A stretch of DNA of 64,000 nucleotides from Burkholderia catarinensis (GTDB taxonomy: Bacteria; Pseudomonadota; Gammaproteobacteria; Burkholderiales; Burkholderiaceae): the NCBI RefSeq assembly GCF_001883705.2, contig NZ_MDEQ02000001.1:434001-498000 (forward strand), written 5' to 3'. A model generated the notes under the pieces. The model did not search any database. It saw nothing but the letters and a program-made list of their open reading frames with translations, and had not been told where the DNA came from. A program made the translations under genes and the position numbers. Positions 18,989-27,302 of this stretch are shown here, one piece after another. Position 1 is the stretch's first letter. Each line of letters opens with the position of its first letter.

Positions 18989-19714
18989 TTACACGTCCAG
19001 CTCCGGATAGTGCCGGAAGATCCCCATGTCGTTGAACGGGATGCGGCGCGACGACGCGAGATAGCGCGCGACGGGCGGATGCTGCGCGACGCGATCATGC
19101 AGTGCGACGAGTGCCGCGACTTTCCGCTCCGCGCGCTTCATCGCTTTCGGAAACGCATAGCGCAAGCCTTCGATCAGCTGGAACATCGACAGGTCCGCGT
19201 AACTGAGCGCGGTGCCCGCGATATGGCCGCTGTCGTGCGGATTCTGTCCGAGCACGCGATCGAAGTAGCCGAGGAATTTCGGCAGCCGGTTCTCGAGGAA
19301 ATCGGCCGCGCGCTCGGCGGCTTCCGCCTTCTGGTCTTCGTAGTACAGGCCGCTGGCGATCGGGTGATGCGTGTCGTGGATCTCGGTGACGAAATCGGCG
19401 ACGGTCAGCTGGATCTGGTGTACCCACAGCCGGCCGGCTTCGTCGTCGGGCGCGAGCCCGAGCCGCGCGCCGAGAAACAGCAGGATGTTCGCCGTCTGCC
19501 CGACGACCAGGTCGCCGGCCTTCAGGAACGGCGGCGCGAACGGCACGCATTCGGCCTTCGTGCTGTCCATCATGCGCATCATTGCCGACACGCCCATCCC
19601 GCGCCCCGATTCGCGTGCGACATCGACATAGTCGGCCTCGGCTGCCTCGAGCGCGAGCCGCACGTACTCGCCGCGGCCCTGGATCTCGGGCCAGTAATAG
19701 AGTTCATAGCGCAT
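18989..19714 (-). CDS. glutathione S-transferase family protein
   Basis: 241 residues. The N-terminal thioredoxin-like domain starts 'RYELYYWPEIQGRGEYVRLALEAA', which resembles sigma/pi-class GSTs with the active-site Tyr near residue 7. The 'VGQTANILLFLG' segment corresponds to the glutathione gamma-Glu site. The C-terminal all-helical domain contains 'GTALSYADLSMFQLIEGLRYAFP'. Likely cytosolic detoxification; substrate unknown. Convergent with the SnoaL-like gene. Confidence 0.9.
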   Translation of the reverse strand: MRYELYYWPEIQGRGEYVRLALEAAEADYVDVARESGRGMGVSAMMRMMDSTKAECVPFAPPFLKAGDLVVGQTANILLFLGARLGLAPDDEAGRLWVHQIQLTVADFVTEIHDTHHPIASGLYYEDQKAEAAERAADFLENRLPKFLGYFDRVLGQNPHDSGHIAGTALSYADLSMFQLIEGLRYAFPKAMKRAERKVAALVALHDRVAQHPPVARYLASSRRIPFNDMGIFRHYPELDV

Positions 19715-19835
19715 GCTGTCTTCCTGTTCGTTGAACCGGATGCTGCCGGCATCGTGACGACCGGGCGGCCGCGCGCCGTCCGTTGCGAATAGACAGTCTA
19801 GGCGATCACGGGAAAAGCGCCGCGCGCATCATGCG

Positions 19836-20156
19836 TCACGCGCGCTCGCCGCCTTCCGGGCCGTAGAAGAACACCCAGGTCGAGAAGTCGTCGGAGAAGC
19901 CGACGAAGCGATGCGCCGCGTATGCGGGGACGAACAGCGCGTCGCCGGCCGCGACGCCGCATTCGCGCCCGTCGACGACGAAGCGCGACGTGCCGGTCGC
20001 GATCACGTAGATTTCGTCGCGCGAGTGCGGCGTCTGCAAGTCGTCGATGCGCGGCCGGTACAGCTCGACGTCGAGCGTGCCGTGGCGAAACAGTGTCGTG
20101 AACAGCGCGCCTTCGTCGTCGAGGCGCGCGAGCGATTCGTTCAGGCCGAGCTTCAT
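19836..20156 (-). CDS. small cupin-domain protein
   Basis: 106 residues forming one cupin barrel. Motif 1-like 'HSRDEIYVIATGTSRFVVDG' and motif 2-like 'GDALFVPAYAAHRFVGFSDD' hold the His/Glu metal ligands. The open frame extends upstream to 20255, but MKLGLNES at ATG 20156 with GGAG nearby is the natural start. Such single-domain cupins are often metal-binding isomerases or sensors; nothing specific can be claimed. Confidence 0.82.
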   Translation of the reverse strand: MKLGLNESLARLDDEGALFTTLFRHGTLDVELYRPRIDDLQTPHSRDEIYVIATGTSRFVVDGRECGVAAGDALFVPAYAAHRFVGFSDDFSTWVFFYGPEGGERA

Positions 20157-20519
20157 CGTGGGGGGCTCCGGGTCCGGATCGTGGGGACGTGTGTTGCGCC
20201 ATCGTAGCTCGGGTGTCGATACGTCGAAACCCCGTGCCTGTCGCGAGCGCGCCACCAGCGAAACAGGAATGCGGTTCGCTCACCACATGTGAAACGAAAC
20301 CGCCCATCGGCGAAACACGGTGGCGATCGAGCGGATTCGGCCGGTGCTTTCACCGCAATTTAACCAACGCCGCCTAGGATCGCGTCGTCGATCGGCGGCG
20401 CGTCGCGATTCCGGCTCGCGCGCGGTTGCCCGGTTGCGTTTCCCCTTGACCCTGCGAATTTCGTTGACCCTGCCTGCCGCCGGGCACGGTCGTCATTCGC
20501 ATCATTGCGTATCGTGCTC
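20157..20519. other. 363-base divergent intergenic region with imperfect palindrome
   Basis: It separates the cupin gene from the Tat-lipoprotein gene. The only structure seen is at 20271-20303: GCGGTT and AACCGC ends enclose TCGCTCAC and GTGAAACGA, a 33-base imperfect dyad centred on CCACATGTG that could be an operator for either gene. No promoter boxes convincing enough to list. Confidence 0.35.
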
Positions 20520-21341
20520 ATGAGTCTGCCTTCCCGGGCTTCGTCCCGAAGAAAATTCCTTGCCGCCGCGCCAGCCGTCGCGGCCTCTTCACTGCTGAGC
20601 GCATGCGGTGGCGACGACGTCACGTCGGCGCCGATCACCGACGCGGCGCTTGCCGCGCAGATGTCCGCGAAGCTGAACGCGCAGCTCGGCGATGCGGCGA
20701 CGGTCGATGCGATCGTGCCGGCGCTGACCGATGTCGGCTTCACGTGGGACCTGCCGGCGGTGCCGGCCGCGCAGATCGGCGCGATCGTCGCGTACAGCTT
20801 CGGCAACCGTCCGAACGCGGCGAGCGGCAACACGTCGAGCACGGGCGGCAACCAGTCGGCGCTGCCCGATCCGGGGCCCGTCAACGAAGCGCTCGCGGAT
20901 GCCGTGTACCGCATTCGGCAACTGAAGCCCGTCAAGGTCTACGCGCAGTGGGAAATCGCGCGTTTTCTCGTGTCGAAATACGGGATGGGTGCCGACGTGC
21001 TGTCGTCGATCGAACCGGTGATCGCGAGCGACGGTTCGATCGTGTACCTGAGCACGGCCGGCGTCGCGGCCGTGGCCGTGTCGCGCGCGGGCGGCGCGGC
21101 GGCGATGGGCGCCGTCGCGGTGGTCGGCCATCGCGATCATGCGAAGCGCTGCATCCAGACGTCGCAGCAGGCGGGCATGAAGGCGGCAGCGGTTGCCGAG
21201 GTGCCGCTGCCGACGACGTACGACCCGCAGTCGGGCCAGCCGTGGACGCGCAACCGCAGCCTCTACCTCGTGCACGACATGTATGCGCAGATGCTGACGC
21301 GCGCGGTGACCGCGACGATGCAGGCGTTCCCGAAGGGCTGA
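20520..21341 (+). CDS. Tat-signal lipoprotein of unknown function (tandem paralogue 1)
   Basis: 273 residues. The N-terminus has a twin-arginine motif (SSRRKFLA, Arg10-Arg11) followed by a hydrophobic stretch and a lipobox (LLSAC, Cys29), so the protein is predicted to be exported folded and lipidated. The mature part is Ala-rich with 'LPDPGPVNEALADAVYRIRQLKPVKVYAQWEIARFLVSKYG', which is closely mirrored in the next gene. An in-frame ATG at 20505 is less likely because it would lengthen the n-region. No enzyme motif was recognised. It starts 822 bases of a two-gene unit, 26 bases before its paralogue. Confidence 0.82.
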   Translation: MSLPSRASSRRKFLAAAPAVAASSLLSACGGDDVTSAPITDAALAAQMSAKLNAQLGDAATVDAIVPALTDVGFTWDLPAVPAAQIGAIVAYSFGNRPNAASGNTSSTGGNQSALPDPGPVNEALADAVYRIRQLKPVKVYAQWEIARFLVSKYGMGADVLSSIEPVIASDGSIVYLSTAGVAAVAVSRAGGAAAMGAVAVVGHRDHAKRCIQTSQQAGMKAAAVAEVPLPTTYDPQSGQPWTRNRSLYLVHDMYAQMLTRAVTATMQAFPKG

Positions 21342-21367
21342 CGCCTTCCGCTCCCCATTCGACTCTC

Positions 21368-22132
21368 ATGACCATGAATACTCGTCGCCATTTCCTGGCT
21401 TCCACTTCGCTGCTCGCCGCGTCGTGCGCCGCCGCTGCTCCCGCCTTCGCGAGCGATGCCCCCGTTTCCGATGCCGAACTGCAGCGCCAGATGCTCGGCA
21501 AGCTGACGAACGAACTGAACGACCGCGCGACCGCCACCGACGAAACCGGATATCTGCTCGACACGTTGTTCTCGTGGGCACCGCCGACCGTCGCCTCCGC
21601 CGGAATCAACACGATTGCCGCGTTCGGCTTCGGCAGTCGCGCCGGGGCATCCGGCGCCGCGCCGGTGCCGGGCCCCGTGAACGAGGCGATTGCCGACGTC
21701 GTGTTCCAGCTTCGGCAAAAGGTCGCGGCGCCGATCTTCGCGCAGCAGGAAGTCGCGGGCGTGCTCGCGTCGAAATACGGGCTGACGGCCGGCGTGACGT
21801 CGATCGCGACGCCTGCCGCGGCCGCCGGCAGCCCGATACCGACGCCCGACGGCGTCGCCGCCGCGATCGTCAGGCAGGCCGGTTCGGCCGCGGCGCTCGG
21901 CAAGGTCGGCGTCGTCACCCACCTGGATCAGGCGTCGATCGCCGTGCGCGTGTCGAATACGGCCGGGATGCAGGCCGCGGTGCCGGCCGGCCTGACGCTG
22001 CCGTCGCTCTACGACACGGCCGCGCAGATGCCGGCGTTGAGGCGGCGCGATCTCTACCTGCTGAGCAATGCGGGCGTGCAGCTCGGCATGCTGCGGCTCG
22101 ACCTGATCAAGCGCGAATACCCGAACGGCTGA
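21368..22132 (+). CDS. Tat-signal exported protein of unknown function (tandem paralogue 2)
   Basis: 254 residues with a twin-arginine signal (NTRRHFLAST) ending at AFA-S, but without a lipobox, so the mature form is probably soluble or outer-layer associated. The mature part shares 'PVPGPVNEAIADVVFQLRQKV', 'QEVAGVLASKYGL' and the terminal 'RRRDLYLLSNAGVQLGMLRLDLI' architecture with the upstream gene, indicating tandem duplication. Start at 21368 (MTMNTRRHFL) or 21374. Function unknown; the two proteins may be partners, one anchored and one free. Confidence 0.82.
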   Translation: MTMNTRRHFLASTSLLAASCAAAAPAFASDAPVSDAELQRQMLGKLTNELNDRATATDETGYLLDTLFSWAPPTVASAGINTIAAFGFGSRAGASGAAPVPGPVNEAIADVVFQLRQKVAAPIFAQQEVAGVLASKYGLTAGVTSIATPAAAAGSPIPTPDGVAAAIVRQAGSAAALGKVGVVTHLDQASIAVRVSNTAGMQAAVPAGLTLPSLYDTAAQMPALRRRDLYLLSNAGVQLGMLRLDLIKREYPNG

Positions 22133-22208
22133 GGCCGCGGGCTTCGGCCCGGCGCGCGCGATCCGCGATCACGGTCCGGCGGATCCCGCGTGCCCGGTTT
22201 GCCGGGTA

Positions 22209-22304
22209 ATGCCGATACAGGTATTGACACTACTAGCCAAACCACTGTTTTTAATGGGTTTTTTCGCGTCCGGCCTGCGCCGCGACGCGTTCTGCGTGGC
22301 ATAA
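22209..22304 (+). promoter_or_regulatory. leuC upstream region: perfect -35 box and leucine-codon-rich 31-codon frame
   Basis: TTGACA at 22224-22229 is a perfect -35 hexamer, with TTTAAT at 22250-22255 as the best -10 but at a long 20-base spacing. The same bases fall in a 31-codon ATG frame (22209-22304) whose start reads M-P-I-Q-V-L-T-L-L-A-K-P-L-F-L, using Leu codons TTG, CTA, CTA, CTG and TTA, unusual here. The two readings (promoter, or leucine attenuator leader) exclude each other in part. No terminator hairpin with U-run was found before leuC, which favours the promoter. Confidence 0.3.
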
Positions 22305-22350
22305 TCGACCGCATCCGCAAGGCTTGAAGTCACAACGACCCCGCATACCC

Positions 22351-23760
22351 ATGGCACAGACTCTCTACGACAAACTGTGGAACACCCACGTGGTCCACAC
22401 CGAGGACGACGGCACGACGTTGCTCTACATCGACCGTCAGCTGCTGCATGAAGTCACGAGCCCGCAGGCGTTCGAAGGGCTGAAGATCGCGCAGCGCCCG
22501 GTGTGGCGCATCAGCGCGAACCTGGCCGTGTCGGACCACAACGTGCCGACGACGGACCGCAGCCACGGCATTGCCGATCCCGTCTCGAAGCTGCAGGTCG
22601 ACACGCTCGACTCGAATTGCGATGCGTTCGGCATCACGCAGTTCAAGATGAACGACGTGCGCCAGGGCATCGTCCACATCATCGGGCCGGAGCAGGGCGC
22701 GACGCTGCCGGGCATGACGATCGTGTGCGGCGATTCGCATACGTCGACGCACGGCGCGTTCGGCGCGCTCGCGCACGGCATCGGCACGTCGGAAGTCGAG
22801 CACGTGCTCGCGACGCAAACCCTGTTGCAGAAGAAGAGCAAGAACATGCTCGTGAAGGTCGAGGGCGCACTGCCGCGCGGCTGTACCGCGAAGGACATCG
22901 TGCTCGCGATCATCGGCAAGATCGGCACGGCAGGCGGCACGGGCTACGCGATCGAATTCGGCGGCTCGACGATCCGCGCGCTGACGATGGAAGGCCGCAT
23001 GACCGTCTGCAACATGGCGATCGAGGCCGGCGCGCGTGCGGGCATGGTCGCGGTCGACGACACGACGATCGATTACCTGAAAGGCCGTCCGTTCGTGCCG
23101 ACCGGCGCGGAATGGGACCAGGCCGTCGAGTACTGGCGCCAGTTCAAGTCGGACGAAGGCGCGCAGTTCGACCGCGTGGTCGAGCTGAACGCGGCCGAGA
23201 TCGTCCCGCAGGTCACGTGGGGCACGTCGCCGGAAATGGTCACGTCGATCGACGGTCGCGTGCCCGATCCCGAGCGCGAGAAGGATCCGGTCAAGCGCGA
23301 CGCGATGGAGCGCGCGCTGGCCTACATGGCGCTCGAGCCGAACACGCCGATCGAAGCGATCAAGGTCGACAAGATCTTCATCGGCTCGTGCACGAACGCG
23401 CGGATCGAGGATATCCGCGCGGCCGCGTATGTCGTGAAGAAGCTGAACCGTCGCGTCGCGTCGAACGTGCGGCTCGCGATGGTCGTGCCGGGCTCGGGCC
23501 TCGTGAAGGCGCAGGCCGAGCGCGAAGGGCTCGACAAGGTGTTCACGGATGCCGGCTTCGAATGGCGCGAGCCGGGCTGCTCGATGTGCCTCGCGATGAA
23601 TGCCGACCGGCTCGATCCGGGCGAGCGCTGCGCGTCGACGTCGAACCGCAACTTCGAAGGCCGGCAGGGCGCGGGCGGTCGCACGCACCTCGTGAGCCCC
23701 GCGATGGCGGCTGCCGCTGCGATCGAAGGTCACTTCGTCGACATTCGCAAGCTGGGGTAA
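22351..23760 (+). CDS. leuC: 3-isopropylmalate dehydratase large subunit
   Basis: With LeuD it isomerises 2- to 3-isopropylmalate in leucine synthesis. The 469 residues carry the aconitase-type [4Fe-4S] ligands in '[13 protein letters not shown]' and '[10 protein letters not shown]', plus '[22 protein letters not shown]'. ATG 22351 ([10 protein letters not shown]) is the family start; nine further upstream codons are open but unlikely. It leads leuC-entericidin-leuD-leuB. Confidence 0.97.
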   Translation: MAQTLYDKLWNTHVVHTEDDGTTLLYIDRQLLHEVTSPQAFEGLKIAQRPVWRISANLAVSDHNVPTTDRSHGIADPVSKLQVDTLDSNCDAFGITQFKMNDVRQGIVHIIGPEQGATLPGMTIVCGDSHTSTHGAFGALAHGIGTSEVEHVLATQTLLQKKSKNMLVKVEGALPRGCTAKDIVLAIIGKIGTAGGTGYAIEFGGSTIRALTMEGRMTVCNMAIEAGARAGMVAVDDTTIDYLKGRPFVPTGAEWDQAVEYWRQFKSDEGAQFDRVVELNAAEIVPQVTWGTSPEMVTSIDGRVPDPEREKDPVKRDAMERALAYMALEPNTPIEAIKVDKIFIGSCTNARIEDIRAAAYVVKKLNRRVASNVRLAMVVPGSGLVKAQAEREGLDKVFTDAGFEWREPGCSMCLAMNADRLDPGERCASTSNRNFEGRQGAGGRTHLVSPAMAAAAAIEGHFVDIRKLG

Positions 23761-23763
23761 CGC

Positions 23764-23910
23764 GTGACGGCATCGAAGGTCATTGCGCGGCTGGTTGCCG
23801 CGCTGGCGCTGGCGGGGCTGGGCTTCGGCCTCGCGGGCTGCAATACCGTCCGAGGCTTCGGCCAGGACGTCAACGCCGCCGGCAACGCGCTTCAGCGCGC
23901 CGCCGACTGA
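23764..23910 (+). CDS. entericidin A/B-family small lipoprotein
   Basis: 48 residues from a GTG start, 3 bases after the leuC stop. A signal peptide ends in a lipobox (LAGC, Cys26) and the mature part 'CNTVRGFGQDVNAAGNALQ' is the entericidin core (C-N-T-x-x-G-x-G-x-D). Entericidins are tiny outer-membrane-associated lipoproteins linked to toxin/antidote-like lysis in enterobacteria. Too short for common ORF cut-offs. Its place between leuC and leuD makes it co-transcribed with leucine genes; the reason is unknown. Confidence 0.85.
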   Translation: MTASKVIARLVAALALAGLGFGLAGCNTVRGFGQDVNAAGNALQRAAD

Positions 23911-23977
23911 CGCCACCGACCGAGAATTTGCGATGTGCGCCGGCTGAATGCCGGCCCTTCAACCGGATAGACGGATC

Positions 23978-24628
23978 ATGGAAAAATTCACTGTGCATAC
24001 CGGCGTCGTGGCGCCGCTCGATCGCGAGAACGTCGACACCGACGCGATCATCCCGAAGCAGTTCCTGAAGTCGATCAAGCGCACGGGCTTCGGTCCGAAC
24101 GCGTTCGACGAATGGCGTTACCTCGATCACGGCGAGCCGGGCCAGGACAACTCGAAGCGTCCGCTGAATCCGGACTTCGTGCTGAACCAGCCGCGCTACC
24201 AGGGCGCCTCGGTGCTGATCGCACGCAAGAACTTCGGCTGCGGCAGCTCGCGCGAGCACGCGCCGTGGGCGCTGCAGCAGTATGGCTTCCGCGCGATCAT
24301 CGCGCCGAGCTTCGCGGACATCTTCTTCAACAACTGCTACAAGAACGGGCTGCTGCCGATCGTGCTGACCGAGCAGCAGGTCGATCACCTGTTCAGCGAG
24401 ACGGCCGCGTTCAACGGCTACCAGCTGACGATCGATCTCGATGCGCAGGTCGTGCGGGCGGCCGACGGCCGCGAGTATCCGTTCGAGGTCGCCGCGTTCC
24501 GCAAGTACTGCCTGCTGAACGGCTTCGACGACATCGGCCTCACGCTGCGCCACGCGGACAAGATCCGCCAGTTCGAAGCCGAGCGGCTCGTGAAGCAGCC
24601 GTGGCTCAACACCAAGCTGGTCGGCTGA
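23978..24628 (+). CDS. leuD: 3-isopropylmalate dehydratase small subunit
   Basis: 216 residues forming the swivelling small subunit that completes the LeuCD active site. Family landmarks are '[22 protein letters not shown]', '[21 protein letters not shown]'-type (here '[20 protein letters not shown]') and '[17 protein letters not shown]'. MEKFTVHTG at ATG 23978 is the usual start, rather than the in-frame ATG at 23948. Confidence 0.97.
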   Translation: MEKFTVHTGVVAPLDRENVDTDAIIPKQFLKSIKRTGFGPNAFDEWRYLDHGEPGQDNSKRPLNPDFVLNQPRYQGASVLIARKNFGCGSSREHAPWALQQYGFRAIIAPSFADIFFNNCYKNGLLPIVLTEQQVDHLFSETAAFNGYQLTIDLDAQVVRAADGREYPFEVAAFRKYCLLNGFDDIGLTLRHADKIRQFEAERLVKQPWLNTKLVG

Positions 24629-24704
24629 TTTCGCTTTTCGGGCGGGCGCGCTTTTCGCGCGCTCGCCGGCCTGCCTCCACAACCTACCCAGTCAGGAATT
24701 ACGC

Positions 24705-25772
24705 ATGAAGATTGCAGTGCTGCCCGGCGACGGCATCGGCCCGGAAATCGTCAACGAAGCGGTGAAGGTGCTGAACGCACTCGGCGAGAAGTTCGAACTC
24801 GAACAGGCGCCGGTCGGCGGCGCGGGCTACGAGGCGAGCGGTCATCCGCTGCCCGACGCGACGCTGAAGCTCGCGAAGGAAGCCGATGCGATCCTGTTCG
24901 GCGCGGTCGGCGACTGGAAGTACGACTCGCTCGAGCGCGCGCTGCGCCCCGAGCAGGCGATCCTCGGGCTGCGCAAGCATCTCGAGCTGTTCGCGAACTT
25001 CCGTCCGGCGATCTGCTATCCGCAGCTCGTCGATGCGTCGCCGCTGAAGCCGGAACTGGTCGCGGGCCTCGACATCCTGATCGTGCGCGAACTGAACGGC
25101 GACATCTACTTCGGCCAGCCGCGCGGTGTGCGTGCCGCACCGGACGGCCCGTTCGCCGGCGAGCGCGAAGGCTTCGACACGATGCGCTACTCGGAGCCGG
25201 AAGTGCGCCGTATCGCGCACGTCGCGTTCCAGGCCGCGCGCAAGCGCGCGAAGAAGCTGCTGTCGGTCGACAAGTCGAACGTGCTCGAAACGTCGCAGTT
25301 CTGGCGCGACATCATGATCGACGTGTCGAAGGAATACGCGGACGTCGAGCTGTCGCACATGTACGTCGACAACGCGGCGATGCAGCTCGCGAAGGCGCCG
25401 AAGCAATTCGACGTGATCGTGACGGGCAACATGTTCGGCGACATCCTGTCGGATGAAGCGTCGATGCTGACGGGCTCGATCGGCATGCTGCCGTCGGCGT
25501 CGCTCGACAAGAACAACAAGGGCCTGTACGAGCCGTCGCACGGTTCGGCGCCGGACATCGCGGGCAAGGGCATCGCGAACCCGCTCGCGACGATCCTGTC
25601 GGCCGCGATGCTGCTGCGCTACTCGCTGAATCGCGCGGAGCAGGCCGATCGCATCGAGCGCGCGGTGAAAACGGTGCTCGAACAGGGCTACCGCACGGGC
25701 GACATCGTGACGCCGGGTTGCAAGCAGGTCGGCACGGCGGCGATGGGCGACGCGGTGGTCGCGGCGCTGTAA
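24705..25772 (+). CDS. leuB: 3-isopropylmalate dehydrogenase
   Basis: 355 residues; oxidises and decarboxylates 3-isopropylmalate with NAD. It begins '[19 protein letters not shown]', contains the substrate Arg residues ('[23 protein letters not shown]'), the catalytic Lys/Asp regions and the C-terminal '[19 protein letters not shown]' cofactor loop. Last of the leu genes; asd follows after a 311-base regulated gap. Confidence 0.97.
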   Translation: MKIAVLPGDGIGPEIVNEAVKVLNALGEKFELEQAPVGGAGYEASGHPLPDATLKLAKEADAILFGAVGDWKYDSLERALRPEQAILGLRKHLELFANFRPAICYPQLVDASPLKPELVAGLDILIVRELNGDIYFGQPRGVRAAPDGPFAGEREGFDTMRYSEPEVRRIAHVAFQAARKRAKKLLSVDKSNVLETSQFWRDIMIDVSKEYADVELSHMYVDNAAMQLAKAPKQFDVIVTGNMFGDILSDEASMLTGSIGMLPSASLDKNNKGLYEPSHGSAPDIAGKGIANPLATILSAAMLLRYSLNRAEQADRIERAVKTVLEQGYRTGDIVTPGCKQVGTAAMGDAVVAAL

Positions 25773-25843
25773 GGCATGCGGCAGTAATTTGGAAAAGGGC
25801 GCGAACGGGCCGCAAAATCGGTTTGTTCGCGCGCGGTTGGCCG

Positions 25844-25872
25844 TTGTGCGGGCAACCGGCTTTGTGTAGACT
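25844..25872 (+). promoter_or_regulatory. predicted promoter of the asd leader
   Basis: TTGTGC (25844-25849) and TAGACT (25867-25872) are 17 bases apart. A start point 7 bases beyond the -10 falls at 25879, the A of the leader-peptide ATG, so that peptide may be translated from a leaderless mRNA. Confidence 0.45.
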
Positions 25873-25878
25873 CGAACG

Positions 25879-25998
25879 ATGGCGCTGATTTCCCTGATCT
25901 CCCCGGTCCTGAAACTCCACGGCAACACTGCCCGTGTGGGTGCGCGCGCCATCGTCATCACGAAAACCATTACCACGAAAACGATCATTAAACGCTGA
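25879..25998 (+). CDS. candidate asd leader peptide rich in Ile/Thr/Lys
   Basis: A 39-codon frame between leuB and asd. Residues 24-39 read [16 protein letters not shown]: five Thr, five Ile and three to four Lys in a row, all products of the aspartate semialdehyde branch point controlled by the next gene. This is the hallmark of ribosome-mediated attenuation, as in E. coli ThrL. A short hairpin (CGATCA at 25982 with TGATCG at 25996) spans the stop and a larger hairpin follows. No strong Shine-Dalgarno is seen, in line with a leaderless start. Not recognised from any annotated family. Confidence 0.65.
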   Translation: MALISLISPVLKLHGNTARVGARAIVITKTITTKTIIKR

Positions 25999-26009
25999 TC
26001 GCCGTCGTG

Positions 26010-26054
26010 CCCGCCTGTTTCCCCGCGCGGTCACGCGGGGACGGAAATGGCGGG
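26010..26054 (+). promoter_or_regulatory. stable hairpin between leader peptide and asd
   Basis: CCCGCC, TTTCC and CCGCG on the left pair with CGCGG, GGAAA and GGCGGG on the right, giving a long interrupted stem 12 bases after the leader stop and 29 bases before the asd ATG. It lacks a following U-run, so if it is an attenuator it may act on translation of asd or need Rho rather than acting as a simple intrinsic terminator. Confidence 0.5.
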
Positions 26055-26083
26055 GAAGCTCCATTCAAAGCAAAGGGTTAGTC

Positions 26084-27205
26084 ATGAACGTAGGTCTCGT
26101 AGGTTGGCGCGGCATGGTCGGCAGCGTCCTGATGCAGCGCATGCAGGAAGAGGGCGATTTCGACCTGATCGAACCGGTGTTTTTCAGCACCAGCAACACG
26201 GGCGGCAACGCGCCGTCGTTCGCGAAAAACGAGACTACGCTCAAGGACGCGACCAACGTCGACGAGCTGAAGAAGTGCGACGTGATCATCACGTGCCAGG
26301 GCGGCGACTACACGAACGACGTGTTCCCGAAGCTGCGCGCGGCCGGCTGGAACGGCTACTGGATCGATGCGGCATCGTCGCTGCGGATGAAGGACGACGC
26401 GGTCATCATCCTCGATCCGGTCAACCTCGACGTGATCAAGGACGCGCTCGTCAAGGGCACGAAGAACTTCGTCGGCGGCAACTGCACGGTCAGCCTGATG
26501 CTGATGGCGCTCGGCGGCCTGTTCCGCGAGAACCTCGTCGACTGGATGACGGCGATGACCTACCAGGCCGCATCGGGTGCGGGCGCGCAGAACATGCGCG
26601 AACTGCTGTCGCAGATGGGCGCGCTGCACGGCGCGGTGCAGGAACAGCTCGCCAATCCGGCTTCCGCGATTCTCGACATCGACCGCCGCGTGCTCGCCAC
26701 GATGAACAGCGACGCGATGCCGACGAGCCAGTTCGGCGTGCCGCTGGCCGGCTCGCTGATCCCGTGGATCGACAAGGATCTCGGCAACGGGATGTCGAAG
26801 GAAGAGTGGAAGGGCGGTGCGGAAACCAACAAGATCCTCGGCAAGCCGGCCATGGGCGAGCCGGGTTCGATCCCGGTCGACGGCCTGTGCGTGCGGATCG
26901 GCGCAATGCGCTGCCACTCGCAGGCGCTGACGATCAAGCTGAAGAAGGATGTGCCGCTCGACGAGATCAACGGCATCCTCGCGTCGGCGAACGACTGGGT
27001 GAAGGTCGTGCCGAACGAGCGTGAAGCGTCGATGCGCGACCTGTCGCCGGCGAAGATCACGGGCACGCTGACGGTGCCGGTCGGCCGCCTGCGCAAGCTC
27101 GCGATGGGCGGCGAATACCTGTCGGCGTTCACGGTCGGCGACCAGCTGCTGTGGGGCGCGGCCGAGCCGCTGCGCCGCATGCTGCGCATCCTGCTCGACA
27201 AGTAA
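26084..27205 (+). CDS. asd: aspartate-semialdehyde dehydrogenase
   Basis: 373 residues; reduces aspartyl phosphate to aspartate semialdehyde, the shared precursor of Lys, diaminopimelate, Thr, Met and Ile. The N-terminus '[20 protein letters not shown]' is the NADP site, the nucleophile Cys134 lies in '[17 protein letters not shown]', and '[16 protein letters not shown]' carries the acid/base His. The open frame reaches back to 25934, but only ATG 26084 with AAAGGG before it gives the family N-terminus. Likely controlled by the leader upstream; terminated by the hairpin at 27245. Confidence 0.97.
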   Translation: MNVGLVGWRGMVGSVLMQRMQEEGDFDLIEPVFFSTSNTGGNAPSFAKNETTLKDATNVDELKKCDVIITCQGGDYTNDVFPKLRAAGWNGYWIDAASSLRMKDDAVIILDPVNLDVIKDALVKGTKNFVGGNCTVSLMLMALGGLFRENLVDWMTAMTYQAASGAGAQNMRELLSQMGALHGAVQEQLANPASAILDIDRRVLATMNSDAMPTSQFGVPLAGSLIPWIDKDLGNGMSKEEWKGGAETNKILGKPAMGEPGSIPVDGLCVRIGAMRCHSQALTIKLKKDVPLDEINGILASANDWVKVVPNEREASMRDLSPAKITGTLTVPVGRLRKLAMGGEYLSAFTVGDQLLWGAAEPLRRMLRILLDK

Positions 27206-27244
27206 GCCTGCCTGTCCGGCCCGCGGGCCGGGTGCACAAGATTG

Positions 27245-27292
27245 CGCGCCGCGCCGGCCTTGACGATATCAAGGCCGGCGCGGCGCGTTTTT
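27245..27292 (+). terminator. rho-independent terminator of asd
   Basis: A perfect 19-bp stem (27245-27263 with 27269-27287) around the loop CGATA, followed by TTTTT. One of the strongest hairpins in the window. It sits between convergent asd and flgE; the T-run serves the forward direction. Confidence 0.93.
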
Positions 27293-27302
27293 CATGTGCG
27301 GG

